NCBI GenBank assembly: GCA_019689635.1
Contig: JADGHB010000024.1
Coordinates: forward strand, 1 to 38,589
Length of the DNA: 38,589 nucleotides
Reading direction: 5' to 3'
Source: Nevskia sp.
Lineage (GTDB): Bacteria > Pseudomonadota > Gammaproteobacteria > Nevskiales > Nevskiaceae
Every line of letters starts with the position of its first letter. The first letter of the stretch is position 1. This document shows positions 30,890-38,589 of the stretch, one piece after another. The notes beneath the pieces are model-generated. The model saw nothing but the letters and a program-made list of their open reading frames with translations, searched no databases and was not told the origin of the DNA. The position numbers and the translations under genes were made by a program.

Positions 30890-31839
30890 AGTACGCGGTG
30901 TTGTTCCCGGGCCAGGGTTCGCAGGCCGTGGGCATGCTGGCGCAGCTCGCCGCTGTGGAGCCGGTGGTGGACGAGACGTTCCGCGCGGCCTCGACGGCGC
31001 TCGGTTACGACGTGTTGAAACTCGTGCGCGAAGGGCCGGAGGATCGGCTCAATCTGACGCAGTACACCCAGCCGGCGCTGCTGGCTGCCGGCATCGCGGT
31101 CTGGCGGGTGTGGTGCGCACGCGGACTGCCGCCGCCGGCGGCCTTGGCCGGACACAGTCTGGGCGAATACAGCGCGCTGGTCGCGGCCGAATCGATCGGC
31201 TTCGAAGCCGCACTCAAGCTGGTGGCCTTGCGCGGCGAACTCATGCAGAACGCAGTGCCCCCAGGCGAGGGCGCCATGGCCGCCATCCTCGGTCTGTCCG
31301 ACGCGGAAGTGGAGAAGATCTGCGCGGCCTATCGCGACGCGGTGGAAAATCCCGGCGTGCTCGAGCCGGCCAACTACAACGCGCCGGGGCAGGTGGTGGT
31401 CGCCGGGCACCGCGCGGCGCTAAACTGGTTGCAAGCCGAAGCGCCGAGGCTGGGCATTCGCAAGCTGGTGCCGATCGCCATGTCCGTGCCCTCGCACTGC
31501 TCGTTGATGCGCGAAGCGGCGGCGCGGCTCGCTCAGGCCTTGATGGAAGTCGAGGTGAAAATGCCCAAGCTGCCGGTGCTGCATAACCTCGATGCCCGGC
31601 CGCGATCCAGCCCGGATGAAATTCGCGACGCGCTAATCGGCCAGCTCCATCATTCGGTGCGCTGGGCGCAGACCGTGCGCGCCCTGAGCGCGTCGGGCGT
31701 GCAGGCTTTTTTCGAATGCGGACCCGGACGGGTATTGACCAACCTCAACAAGCGCATCCTCGAGGCGGGCCATTTCGTCGCCCTGGAGGAGCCGGACGGT
31801 ATGGCCAAGGCCGCGGCCTTGCTGCGGGATTCGGTTTGA
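30886..31839 (+). CDS. fabD: Malonyl-CoA:ACP transacylase
   Basis: Moves malonyl groups from CoA to acyl carrier protein to start fatty-acid elongation. The 317-aa product begins with the standard FPGQGSQ, and has the nucleophile Ser91 in GHSLGEYSAL and His204 in VPSHC. The motif NYNAPGQVVVAG is also present. The ATG overlaps the rrtA stop by four bases, and AGGAG lies ten bases upstream. The plsX-fabH genes that often precede fabD are absent, replaced by rrtA and the T2SS operon. Confidence 0.97.
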   Translation: MKYAVLFPGQGSQAVGMLAQLAAVEPVVDETFRAASTALGYDVLKLVREGPEDRLNLTQYTQPALLAAGIAVWRVWCARGLPPPAALAGHSLGEYSALVAAESIGFEAALKLVALRGELMQNAVPPGEGAMAAILGLSDAEVEKICAAYRDAVENPGVLEPANYNAPGQVVVAGHRAALNWLQAEAPRLGIRKLVPIAMSVPSHCSLMREAAARLAQALMEVEVKMPKLPVLHNLDARPRSSPDEIRDALIGQLHHSVRWAQTVRALSASGVQAFFECGPGRVLTNLNKRILEAGHFVALEEPDGMAKAAALLRDSV

Positions 31840-31855
31840 GCGCCGGGAGGGAATG

Positions 31856-32617
31856 ATGAACGGCGAAGCTGCCAAGTGCCGCTTCGGAGAAAACGCGGTG
31901 GCGCTGGTTACCGGCGCCAGTCGCGGCATCGGGCGCGCGATTGCCGAGCGTCTGACGGCCGAGGGCGCACGCGTGATCGGCACCGCGACGACCGTCGAAG
32001 GCGCCCAGGCGATCGACGCCTGGCTCGCGCCCCAGGGCGGGGGCGGGCGGGCGCTGGACGTCCGCGATCCTGCGGCCATCGACAGTCTGGTGGCGGACAT
32101 CGCCAAGACCCATGGCCCGGTCAGCATCCTGGTCAACAACGCTGGCGTGACCCGCGACGGTCTGCTGCTGCGCATGAAAGACGAGGACTGGGCCGCGGTG
32201 CTGGAGACCGATCTCACCGCGGTGTTCCGGCTTTCCCGCGCCTGCTTGCCGGGCATGATGAAAGCGCGCTACGGGCGCATCGTGAGCATCGGCTCGGTGA
32301 TCGGCACGATGGGCAACGCGGGGCAGGCCAACTATGCCGCGGCCAAGGCCGGGCTGGTGGGCTTCTCCAAGTCGCTGGCGCGGGAGATCGGCAGCCGCGG
32401 CATCACCGTCAACGTGGTGGCGCCGGGCTTCATCGAAACCGACATGACGCGCACGCTCAAGGAAGAGGTGCGTGCGGCGCTGCTCGAACAGACCGCGGTC
32501 AAACGTCTGGGCCTGCCCGCCGACATCGCGGCGGCCGTGGCCTTCCTCGCCTCGCGTGAAGCGGGCTACGTGACCGGCGAAACGCTGCACGTCAACGGCG
32601 GCATGTATATGATTTAG
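31856..32617 (+). CDS. fabG: 3-oxoacyl-ACP reductase FabG
   Basis: An NADPH-dependent short-chain dehydrogenase that reduces 3-ketoacyl-ACP. The 253-aa product has the cofactor loop TGASRGIG (19-26), NNAG (94-97) and the catalytic Ser147, Tyr160 and Lys164. The fourth member of the classical tetrad, Asn in ETNL, reads Asp119 (ETDL). The C-terminal TGETLHVNGGMYMI is typical of true FabG. Two ATGs stand in tandem; I use the second (31856), which is five bases after the GGAGG core, while the first (31853) is only two bases from it. Confidence 0.95.
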   Translation: MNGEAAKCRFGENAVALVTGASRGIGRAIAERLTAEGARVIGTATTVEGAQAIDAWLAPQGGGGRALDVRDPAAIDSLVADIAKTHGPVSILVNNAGVTRDGLLLRMKDEDWAAVLETDLTAVFRLSRACLPGMMKARYGRIVSIGSVIGTMGNAGQANYAAAKAGLVGFSKSLAREIGSRGITVNVVAPGFIETDMTRTLKEEVRAALLEQTAVKRLGLPADIAAAVAFLASREAGYVTGETLHVNGGMYMI

Positions 32618-32709
32618 CTTCGGCGGCGGGATTCGCTGGCGATGCCTGCGGCGAATCTCTTACACTACGCCTCGCCGTATTTTCCCCAACCCCTTCGTGA
32701 GGGAGCCTC

Positions 32710-32955
32710 ATGAGCAGCTTGGAAGAGAAGGTCAAGAAGATCATTGCCGAACAGCTTTCCGTCAGCGAGGATCAGATCACACCGGAAGCCTCGTTCGTCG
32801 AAGACCTCGGCGCCGATTCGCTCGACACCGTCGAACTGGTGATGGCCCTGGAAGAGGAGTTCGAGATCGACATTCCGGACGAAGAAGCCGAAAAGATCGT
32901 GACCTTCCAGGACGTCCTCAACTACATCAAGTCGCACACCAACCAAGCCTCCTGA
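32710..32955 (+). CDS. acpP: Acyl carrier protein
   Basis: The 81-aa acidic carrier of growing acyl chains. Ser37 in [10 protein letters not shown] is the 4'-phosphopantetheine attachment site. The sequence is close to E. coli AcpP throughout, with [12 protein letters not shown] at the start and [10 protein letters not shown] near the end. A GAGGGAG ribosome-binding site precedes the ATG. The 92-bp gap before it contains a TACACT (32661-32666) that could be a -10, but without a -35 at the right distance, so I do not call a promoter. Confidence 0.98.
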   Translation: MSSLEEKVKKIIAEQLSVSEDQITPEASFVEDLGADSLDTVELVMALEEEFEIDIPDEEAEKIVTFQDVLNYIKSHTNQAS

Positions 32956-33006
32956 GCCGTCGACGGTCAGCGAGAGGCGTCGCTCCGCACTGCATCACTT
33001 TCCGTC

Positions 33007-34248
33007 ATGAGTAAGCGCCGCGTGGTCGTCACCGGCCTGGGCATCGTTTCGCCCCTTGGCAGCGAGACGGAAGTCGCCTGGGCGGCATTGCTCGCCGGCA
33101 AGAGCGGGATCGCACCGATCACGGCCTACGACGTCTCGGCCTATACCACGCGCTTCGCCGGTCTGGTCACGGGCTTCCGCGCCGAGGACTGGATGGGTCC
33201 CAAGGAAATCCGCAAGACCGATCGCTTCATTCATTACGGAGTGGCCGCCGCCAAGCAAGCCGTGCGCGACGCTGGCCTGACGATCACCGACGCCAACCGC
33301 GACCGCATCGGCGTCTGCGTGGGTTCCGGCATCGGAGGCATCGGCACCATCGAGGAAGAATGTCGCAAGCTGCACGAAAAAGGGCCGGGCCGGGTCTCGC
33401 CCTTCTTCGTGCCGTCCAGCATCATCAACATGGTGTCGGGCTACATTTCGATCGATCTCGGCATCACCGGCCCCAACTTCGCCGCGGTCAGCGCCTGCAC
33501 CACCTCGGTCCACGCCATCGGCGCCGCCTTGCGCATGATCCAGTACGGCGACGCCGAAGTCTTCATCGCCGGCGGCGCCGAAGCGGGCTCCAGCCCGGCC
33601 GGCCTGGCCGGCTTCTGCCAGGCGCGCGCGCTGTCCACCCGCAACGACGCGCCGGAAAAAGCCAGCCGCCCATTCGACCGCGACCGCGACGGCTTCGTCC
33701 TCGGCGACGGTGCCGGTGTGCTGGTGCTGGAGGAATACGAACACGCCAAGGCGCGCGGTGCGCGCATCTACGCCGAGCTGATCGGCCTGGGCATGTCGGG
33801 TGACGCTTCGCATATCACGCTGCCTCCCGAAGATGGCCATGGTGCGCGACGCAGCATGCAGAACGCGCTCAAGGATGCGCAGCTCAATCCCGAGGACGTG
33901 AACTACATCAACGCGCACGGCACTTCGACCCCGGCCGGCGATCTCGCCGAAACCGTGGCGATCAAGGCCGCTTTCGGCGATCACGCGCGGAAACTGGCGG
34001 TCAGCTCCACCAAGTCCATGACCGGTCATTTGCTCGGGGCGGCGGGTGGCGTGGAGGCGATCTTCTCGGTACTGGCCTTGCGCGACCAGGTCATTCCGCC
34101 GACCATCAACCTGGATCATCCCGGCGAAGGTTGCGACCTCGACTACGTGCCGCACACGGCACGCCAGGCCCGCCTGGACGTCGTGCTGTCCAACTCCTTC
34201 GGCTTCGGTGGCACCAACGGCACGCTTGCATTTCGGCGGCTGCGATAG
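33007..34248 (+). CDS. fabF: 3-oxoacyl-ACP synthase II
   Basis: Elongates acyl-ACP by condensation with malonyl-ACP and is the enzyme that adjusts unsaturated chains to temperature in E. coli. The 413-aa product has the active Cys164 in SACTTS, His304 in NAHGTST, Lys336 and His341 in [14 protein letters not shown], each one residue off the E. coli numbering. The C-terminal [12 protein letters not shown] is typical. It is followed by a 122-bp gap and then mltG, without the pabC gene often found there. Confidence 0.97.
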   Translation: MSKRRVVVTGLGIVSPLGSETEVAWAALLAGKSGIAPITAYDVSAYTTRFAGLVTGFRAEDWMGPKEIRKTDRFIHYGVAAAKQAVRDAGLTITDANRDRIGVCVGSGIGGIGTIEEECRKLHEKGPGRVSPFFVPSSIINMVSGYISIDLGITGPNFAAVSACTTSVHAIGAALRMIQYGDAEVFIAGGAEAGSSPAGLAGFCQARALSTRNDAPEKASRPFDRDRDGFVLGDGAGVLVLEEYEHAKARGARIYAELIGLGMSGDASHITLPPEDGHGARRSMQNALKDAQLNPEDVNYINAHGTSTPAGDLAETVAIKAAFGDHARKLAVSSTKSMTGHLLGAAGGVEAIFSVLALRDQVIPPTINLDHPGEGCDLDYVPHTARQARLDVVLSNSFGFGGTNGTLAFRRLR

Positions 34249-34336
34249 GCCGACGATTTATACGCCGATCCCGGGCCCCGCAGCGGGTTCGAGGATGAGT
34301 CCGCAAAGCTCGCTGCACGGTAAGGAGCGCTTGCCG

Positions 34337-34384
34337 ATGTTGATTCGCGCCGAAGCGGGATCCCTTGCGTATGCGCTCGGATAG
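34337..34384 (+). other. Possible 15-codon leader ORF overlapping the mltG start
   Basis: An ATG at 34337 stands nine bases after AAGGAG (34322-34327), the best Shine-Dalgarno in the fabF-mltG gap. The frame encodes MLIRAEAGSLAYALG and stops at 34384, 11 bases past the mltG ATG at 34371, which itself has a poor ribosome-binding site. Ribosomes ending here could re-start on mltG. It might equally be a chance frame, or mark a frameshift at the mltG 5' end. The rest of the gap (34249-34320) shows only a small CCCGC-A-GCGGG inverted repeat. Confidence 0.3.
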
Positions 34385-35414
34385 CCGAAAGCGCCGAGGG
34401 TCTGGTCTGCGGCGCGCGCTGGGATTGGCTCTGCTCGGCGTCACCGGGCTAGTGGCGATGGATGCCTGGCGCCAGCTGCACGCTCCTCTGAACGTCGTCC
34501 AGCCGACGACTTTCGAGTTGCGCCCGCGGCAAGCGTTCGAGGCCTTGCTGCGCGAGCTGGATGGCGCCGGCCGATTCCGGAACCGCCGCCAGCCGTTTTA
34601 CTTGGCGCTCTACGCGCGCTGGAGCCGTGCCGACAGTCGCTTGCGTGCCGGCGAGTACGCTTTGACTCCGGGCACGACGCCGCTCGCTCTGTTGCGCGAA
34701 CTACTCGCGGGCAAGCCCGTGCTGCATGAGCTGCGCCTGATCGAAGGCTGGCGTTTCGACCAGGCCTGGCAAGCGATCCAGTCCGATGCGAACCTTGCGC
34801 ATACGCTCGGCGGCGTGGGGCGCGGCGAGTTGATGCGGGCGCTGGGCTTGCCAGCGGGCGATCCGGAAGGTCAGTTCTTTCCCGACACCTATCGGTTCCC
34901 CAAGGGCACCACGGACGCGGATTTTCTGCGGCAAGCTTATCAGGCCATGCAAAAGGTTCTCGCGGAAGAATGGGCGGTACGCGCAGCGAACCTGACTTAT
35001 GACACGCCGGCGCAAGCCTTGATCCTCGCTTCTCTGGTGGAAAAAGAAACGGCGCTTGCAAAGGAAAGACCGGAGATCGCCGGCGTGTTCGTGCGCCGCC
35101 TGATGCTCGGGATGCGGCTACAAACCGATCCTTCGGTTATCTACGGTCTGGGCAGCGCGTTCGATGGCAATCTGCGCACCCAAGACCTGCGGCGCGACAC
35201 GCCGTACAACACCTATACCCGCGCCGGCCTGCCGCCGACGCCGATATGCCTGGCGGGGCGCGAGTCCATACACGCCGCGCTTCATCCCGACGGCGGTAAC
35301 GCCTTGTACTTCGTTGCGCGTGGCGACGGCAGCCACCAGTTCTCCGACACGCTGGAGGCGCACGACGCCGCCGTGCGCCGCTACCAGATCGAACCTCATC
35401 ATCGCCATGAATAA
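34371..35414 (+). CDS. mltG: Endolytic murein transglycosylase MltG
   Basis: A membrane-anchored lytic transglycosylase that cuts nascent glycan strands and is thought to end their elongation. The 347-aa product has a basic cytoplasmic start, one membrane helix at about residues 15-30 and a periplasmic YceG domain. The catalytic glutamate is Glu224 in SLVEKET, preceded by EGQFFPDTYRFPKGT and followed by LQTDPSVIYGLG and SPYNTY-type residues (here TPYNTY). The ATG at 34371 is chosen; an in-frame TTG lies six bases upstream. The gene overlaps tmk by eight bases. Confidence 0.95.
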   Translation: MRSDSRKRRGSGLRRALGLALLGVTGLVAMDAWRQLHAPLNVVQPTTFELRPRQAFEALLRELDGAGRFRNRRQPFYLALYARWSRADSRLRAGEYALTPGTTPLALLRELLAGKPVLHELRLIEGWRFDQAWQAIQSDANLAHTLGGVGRGELMRALGLPAGDPEGQFFPDTYRFPKGTTDADFLRQAYQAMQKVLAEEWAVRAANLTYDTPAQALILASLVEKETALAKERPEIAGVFVRRLMLGMRLQTDPSVIYGLGSAFDGNLRTQDLRRDTPYNTYTRAGLPPTPICLAGRESIHAALHPDGGNALYFVARGDGSHQFSDTLEAHDAAVRRYQIEPHHRHE

Positions 35415-36030
35415 ACGCGGGCTGTTCGTGGTGCTGGAGGGCGGGGAGGGCGCCGGCAAGTCGACCCACGCCCGCCGTCTGCGCGACTGGCTCGCCGCCC
35501 GCGGTCGTTCGGTGGTGCTCACCCGCGAGCCGGGCGGAACTCCGCTGGCCGAGGCCGTCCGTGGACTGATCCTGCGCGATTGGCCGGAGGGCATGGACGC
35601 GGCCACGGAGGCGCTGCTGATGTTCGCCGCGCGCGCCGCACATCTGCATGGATTGATCCGGCCAGCGCTCGAAGCGGGCAAGGACGTCATCTGCGATCGC
35701 TTCGTGGACGCCAGCTATGCTTATCAGGGAGCTGGCCGCGGACTGCCCGCCGAGCGCATCGCGGCGCTGGAGCGTTTCACCTTGCAAGGTTTGCAACCGG
35801 ACCGGGTGCTGGTCCTCGATCTCGCTCCGGAGCTGGGTCTCGCGCGCGCCAAGACGCGCGGGGTCGAGAATCGCTTCGAGACGGAGTCCCTGGAGTTCAT
35901 GCGGCGCGTGCGGGCAGCCTATCTTGAACGCGCGCGGCGCGATCCACGGCGCTATGTGATCGTCGATGCCAGCCAGCCGTTGCAAGCGGTCGCGGCCGAA
36001 CTGCAGGCTGCAGTGGAGGCCTGTTTGTGA
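35407..36030 (+). CDS. tmk: Thymidylate kinase
   Basis: Phosphorylates dTMP to dTDP for DNA synthesis. The 207-aa product has the P-loop GGEGAGKST at residues 12-20, the DR(Y/F) motif in DRFVDASYAYQG, TREPGGT, and a LID region GLARAKTRG with the arginines placed as in the E. coli enzyme type. The ATG at 35407 overlaps the end of mltG by eight bases in another frame, and its stop overlaps the holB GTG as GTGA. The mltG-tmk-holB-pilZ order is conserved, for example in Pseudomonas. Confidence 0.97.
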   Translation: MNKRGLFVVLEGGEGAGKSTHARRLRDWLAARGRSVVLTREPGGTPLAEAVRGLILRDWPEGMDAATEALLMFAARAAHLHGLIRPALEAGKDVICDRFVDASYAYQGAGRGLPAERIAALERFTLQGLQPDRVLVLDLAPELGLARAKTRGVENRFETESLEFMRRVRAAYLERARRDPRRYVIVDASQPLQAVAAELQAAVEACL

Positions 36031-36998
36031 GCGCCGAATGGCAGATCCTGCCCTGGCACACCTCGCAATGGCGTCAGCTCACGCAAGCGCTGAAACAACA
36101 GCGGCTCGCCCACGCCTGGCTGTTCAGCGGGCCGGCGGGCTGCGGCACACGGGAATTTGCGCAGGTCTTTGCCGCGGCGCTGTGGTGCCGGGCGCCGGCG
36201 GCCGACCGCAGCCCTTGTGGGATCTGTCCTGACTGCCGACAGGTGAGAGCGCAGACGCATCCTAACTTACAGACCCTGCAGGTCGAGGAAGGTAAGCGCG
36301 ACATCCCTATCGAAGCCGTGCGCGAGCTGTGCCAGCGACTGGCGATGACCAGCCACGACGGACGCGCCCAGCTTGCCTTGATCGACCCCGCCGATGCACT
36401 GAACCGCAATAGCGTCAATGCGCTGCTCAAGACGGTCGAAGAGCCCCCGGCGCACAGCCATTTGCTGCTGTTGGCTCAGCGACCGCTGGCCTTACCGGCG
36501 ACGCTGCGCAGCCGGTGCCAGCAGCTCCGGTTTCCGCCGCCCTCGGTCGAGCAAGCGACGAACTGGCTGCGCGCGCATGCGCCCGCGGGCGCGGCGGTGG
36601 AAACCGCGCTGAGTGCGGCGCACGGCGCGCCGCTGGACGCACTGGCGCTGCTGAACGACGGCGGCCTGGACCGGCAAATCGCCTGGCGTAAGGCGATGCT
36701 GGATCTGGCCGCGGGTCGAGACGACCCGGTGCGCGCCGCGCAAGCGATCGGCGAGGAACAGGCGCCCGCGTTCCTGCGCTGGTTCTTCGCCACGCTCGCG
36801 AACTTGCTGCGGCTACGCACGTTGGGCGGTGGCGACGCCGACCTAGAATGGCTGGCGCGGGCCTTGCCGGTGAGCGCCGCCGCAGCCCTCGCCGACGAAC
36901 TGATCGGAGATCTACGCCGGTTGGAGAGCAATGCGCGCCCACTCTGGCTGCTGGAATCCCTGCTCATCCGCTGGCAGGACCTGCTTGCCAGGCGCTGA
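36027..36998 (+). CDS. holB: DNA polymerase III subunit delta'
   Basis: A part of the clamp loader that places the sliding clamp on DNA. The 323-aa product has an AAA+ fold with a degenerate P-loop GPAGCGTRE (the Lys is missing), as expected because delta' does not hydrolyse ATP. A zinc module is formed by Cys54, Cys64, Cys67 and Cys70. LNRNSVNALLKTVEEPP and the arginine-containing ATLRSRCQ are family landmarks. The GTG at 36027 is coupled to the tmk stop. pilZ follows after 54 bp. Confidence 0.93.
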   Translation: MSAEWQILPWHTSQWRQLTQALKQQRLAHAWLFSGPAGCGTREFAQVFAAALWCRAPAADRSPCGICPDCRQVRAQTHPNLQTLQVEEGKRDIPIEAVRELCQRLAMTSHDGRAQLALIDPADALNRNSVNALLKTVEEPPAHSHLLLLAQRPLALPATLRSRCQQLRFPPPSVEQATNWLRAHAPAGAAVETALSAAHGAPLDALALLNDGGLDRQIAWRKAMLDLAAGRDDPVRAAQAIGEEQAPAFLRWFFATLANLLRLRTLGGGDADLEWLARALPVSAAAALADELIGDLRRLESNARPLWLLESLLIRWQDLLARR

Positions 36999-37052
36999 GC
37001 GGTTTGTCCACAATCGGGCCCAGATGAAGGCACAACCAAGCGAAGCGAGGCG

Positions 37053-37415
37053 ATGAGCGCCAACATGCGTCCCGGCGGGGGCACTGCGCCGGGCATCCTC
37101 ACGCTGAACATCAAGGACAAGTACGCGCTTTACATGTCCTACATGCCGTTCGTCAAAAACGGGGGATTGTTCATTCCCACCAACAAGGAATATCGCCTCG
37201 GCGACGAGGTGTTCATCCTGCTCACGCTGATGGATGGCGCCGAGCGCCTGCCGGTGGCCGGCAAGGTGGTCTGGCTGACGCCACGCGCAGCCCAGGGCAA
37301 GCGCCAGCAGGGCATCGGCGTGCAGTTCAGCAGCCAGGACGGCGGTCAGACGCAGAAGAAGATCGAGGCGCTGCTCGCCGGCATGAACGTCGAGCGACCG
37401 ACCCACACCCTGTAG
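37053..37415 (+). CDS. pilZ: Type IV pilus assembly protein PilZ
   Basis: The 120-aa cytoplasmic protein closely resembles Pseudomonas PilZ: GILTLNIKDKYALYMSYMPFVKNGGLFIPT, LGDEVFILLTL, RLPVAGKVVWLTP and the end PTHTL are all recognisable, taken in pieces. It lacks the RxxxR motif and the full D/NxSxxG motif of c-di-GMP receptors, as does the Pseudomonas namesake, which does not bind c-di-GMP. In that family PilZ works with the pilus ATPase PilB and the c-di-GMP protein FimX. The gene usually downstream, tatD, is replaced by a convergent gene. Confidence 0.93.
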   Translation: MSANMRPGGGTAPGILTLNIKDKYALYMSYMPFVKNGGLFIPTNKEYRLGDEVFILLTLMDGAERLPVAGKVVWLTPRAAQGKRQQGIGVQFSSQDGGQTQKKIEALLAGMNVERPTHTL

Positions 37416-37430
37416 TGCCGGGCGGCACAT

Positions 37431-38474
37431 TCAGAGCTTTGCCGGCAATCCTCCTTCGAGCACATAGGCGTCGTAGCCTTTTTCGCTGAGCACGAACACG
37501 GCCACCGAACTGCGGCGACCGGTGTCGCACACCGCGATGTAGGTCTTGCCGCGATCGAGCAGGGCGAGCTTCATGCGCAGCATGTACAGCGGAATGTTGA
37601 GACTGCCGGGCAGGTGGGCGTGCTGGAACTCGCTGGGCAGGCGCACGTCCAGCCACTGCGCCTGGCCGGATGCGATCCGCTTTTGCGCTTCCGCCAGCCC
37701 GATGCGGCGCGTCAGCGGTTCGTTGAGCAAGGCGCGAAAGTCCTGCCGGGACAGGCGCATCAGCCGGCCGCGCGTGAGCATGGTGACGGTCGCGTTGCGC
37801 GGCTCCTCGGAAATCAGCGCTTCCTCGCCGAAACAGGACCCCGCATCCAGCTCGGCCAGACGGATCGGCTTGCCGTTGGGTACTTCGCGCGTCACCATGC
37901 AGCGGCCTTCCATGATGACGTAGAAGAAATCGCCGGTTTCGCCCTGGCGAATCACCACCTGACCGGGTTCCGTCCGTTGCTCCTGCATGCGCAGGAACAT
38001 CGCCTGCAGACTCGACGGCGGTACCAACTGAAACACCCGCATCTGCAGCAGCCGCGTCATCCAGTCGCCGTCATGGCTGGCGACTCCGGCGGAAAGTTCG
38101 CCGACCTCGAAGCGCCCGCTTTGATCCCAGGTGAGCATGACGTCGAGCAGGCCGGCGTCGACCAACAGATAGCGGGTATCTCGCAGGCAGTGCGCGGAGA
38201 CTTTGCGCGGCGACTGGTGGGCGAGACGGTGGAAGGAACCCGGCTCGCCGGCGCGGACCACTGCCAGCGGCTTGCCTTCGCCGTCTTCGAGTTGGACTTG
38301 CCCGGAAACCAGAAACATCGCCGCTTCCGCGGGATCGCCGCACTTGAACAGGTATTCACCGGCGCGCGCTTCGCGCATCACGGATTTGCGAGCGAGCTGC
38401 TGCTGGCTTTCCAGCCGCAGCGCGTTGAGCGGAATGAAATTGACGAAGAGTGCCGGATCGACGGTTGCATCCAT
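37431..38474 (-). CDS. Double cyclic-nucleotide-binding domain-rhodanese protein
   Basis: The 347-aa product has three domains. Residues about 15-125 form a first cNMP-binding fold without a phosphate-binding cassette, so it is probably degenerate. Residues about 140-255 form a second with a good cassette, FGEEALISEEPRNATV, whose Arg226 would contact the cyclic phosphate. Residues about 258-347 form a rhodanese domain with active Cys316 in VCDTGRRS. There is no DNA-binding domain or membrane helix. It could be a sulfur-carrier or phosphatase-like enzyme gated by cAMP or cGMP; the ligand and target are unknown. I chose the ATG at 38474; an in-frame start at 38564 would add 30 residues. It converges on pilZ with 15 bp between stops. 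Confidence 0.87.
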   Translation of the reverse strand: MDATVDPALFVNFIPLNALRLESQQQLARKSVMREARAGEYLFKCGDPAEAAMFLVSGQVQLEDGEGKPLAVVRAGEPGSFHRLAHQSPRKVSAHCLRDTRYLLVDAGLLDVMLTWDQSGRFEVGELSAGVASHDGDWMTRLLQMRVFQLVPPSSLQAMFLRMQEQRTEPGQVVIRQGETGDFFYVIMEGRCMVTREVPNGKPIRLAELDAGSCFGEEALISEEPRNATVTMLTRGRLMRLSRQDFRALLNEPLTRRIGLAEAQKRIASGQAQWLDVRLPSEFQHAHLPGSLNIPLYMLRMKLALLDRGKTYIAVCDTGRRSSVAVFVLSEKGYDAYVLEGGLPAKL

Positions 38475-38589
38475 AAGCCGCCCCTGGCTTCCAGAGCGGC
38501 AACATACCACGGTCGAGGCGCTGCCAGCGCCCAAGCGGCTTTCCGATCGTGAAGCTTTTGGCAATCGGCGGCAAACCTGCTGCGGTGCT

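Noticed and set aside
32661-32666. TACACT as a promoter -10 for acpP
   Set aside because: No acceptable -35 hexamer 15-19 bp upstream and no extended -10 bases.

Overview
The window is a dense, high-GC stretch of a proteobacterial chromosome, most likely gammaproteobacterial. The evidence is conserved gene order: pyrG-kdsA-eno-ftsB-ispD, surE-pcm-yqaA-nlpD, nudJ-mnmA, and fabD-fabG-acpP-fabF-mltG-tmk-holB-pilZ. A type II secretion (T2SS) operon gspG-to-gspN also fits. I cannot place it below class from the sequence alone. The left end is a poly-C tract that looks like a contig-end artefact, so the first gene is probably truncated.

Layout. 111-1748: PAS-GGDEF-EAL c-di-GMP protein, 5' incomplete. 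1834-6699: a + strand housekeeping run covering CTP synthesis, Kdo, glycolysis, the divisome and isoprenoid precursors. 6733-9822: a 1029-aa TIR-transmembrane-WD40 protein occupying the place where ispF and truD usually follow ispD. A tiny lipoprotein-like gene converges on its 3' end. 10027-13454: an Smr-domain gene divergent from surE-pcm-yqaA-nlpD. 13474-16900: a SAM-II type riboswitch plus intrinsic terminator in front of metZ, then a Nudix CoA pyrophosphatase, a half-size MazG protein and a DegV protein; rpoS is absent from its usual place after nlpD. 16916-20140: accessory genes, namely an orphan ParA, a secreted PHB-depolymerase-like esterase and a secreted protein with seven repeats. 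20152-24536: acnA, mnmA and nudJ on the - strand. 24533-30247: gspG-H-I-J-K-L-M-N on the - strand, tightly overlapping. 30284-37415: rhombosortase, the fatty-acid synthesis core, mltG, tmk, holB and pilZ on the + strand. 37431-38474: a double cNMP-binding/rhodanese protein on the - strand.

How the parts connect. Translational coupling is very common (ATGA or GTGA overlaps at pyrG/kdsA, surE/pcm, gspI/J, gspJ/K, gspM/N, gspN/nudJ, rrtA/fabD and tmk/holB). The T2SS pseudopilins and inner-membrane platform face a divergent rhombosortase, the protease that processes GlyGly-CTERM proteins exported by T2SS; no such substrate lies in the window. Methionine synthesis through metZ appears to be switched off by SAM through a leader starting at a predicted promoter 111 bp upstream of the gene.

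The best candidates for something less described are the TIR-WD40 insertion in the isoprenoid/surE locus, the SAM-II/terminator leader with its mutually exclusive pairings, the esterase plus predicted seven-bladed secreted propeller pair, and the cNMP-cNMP-rhodanese protein. Functional statements come from motifs read by eye and from gene order; no searches were run.
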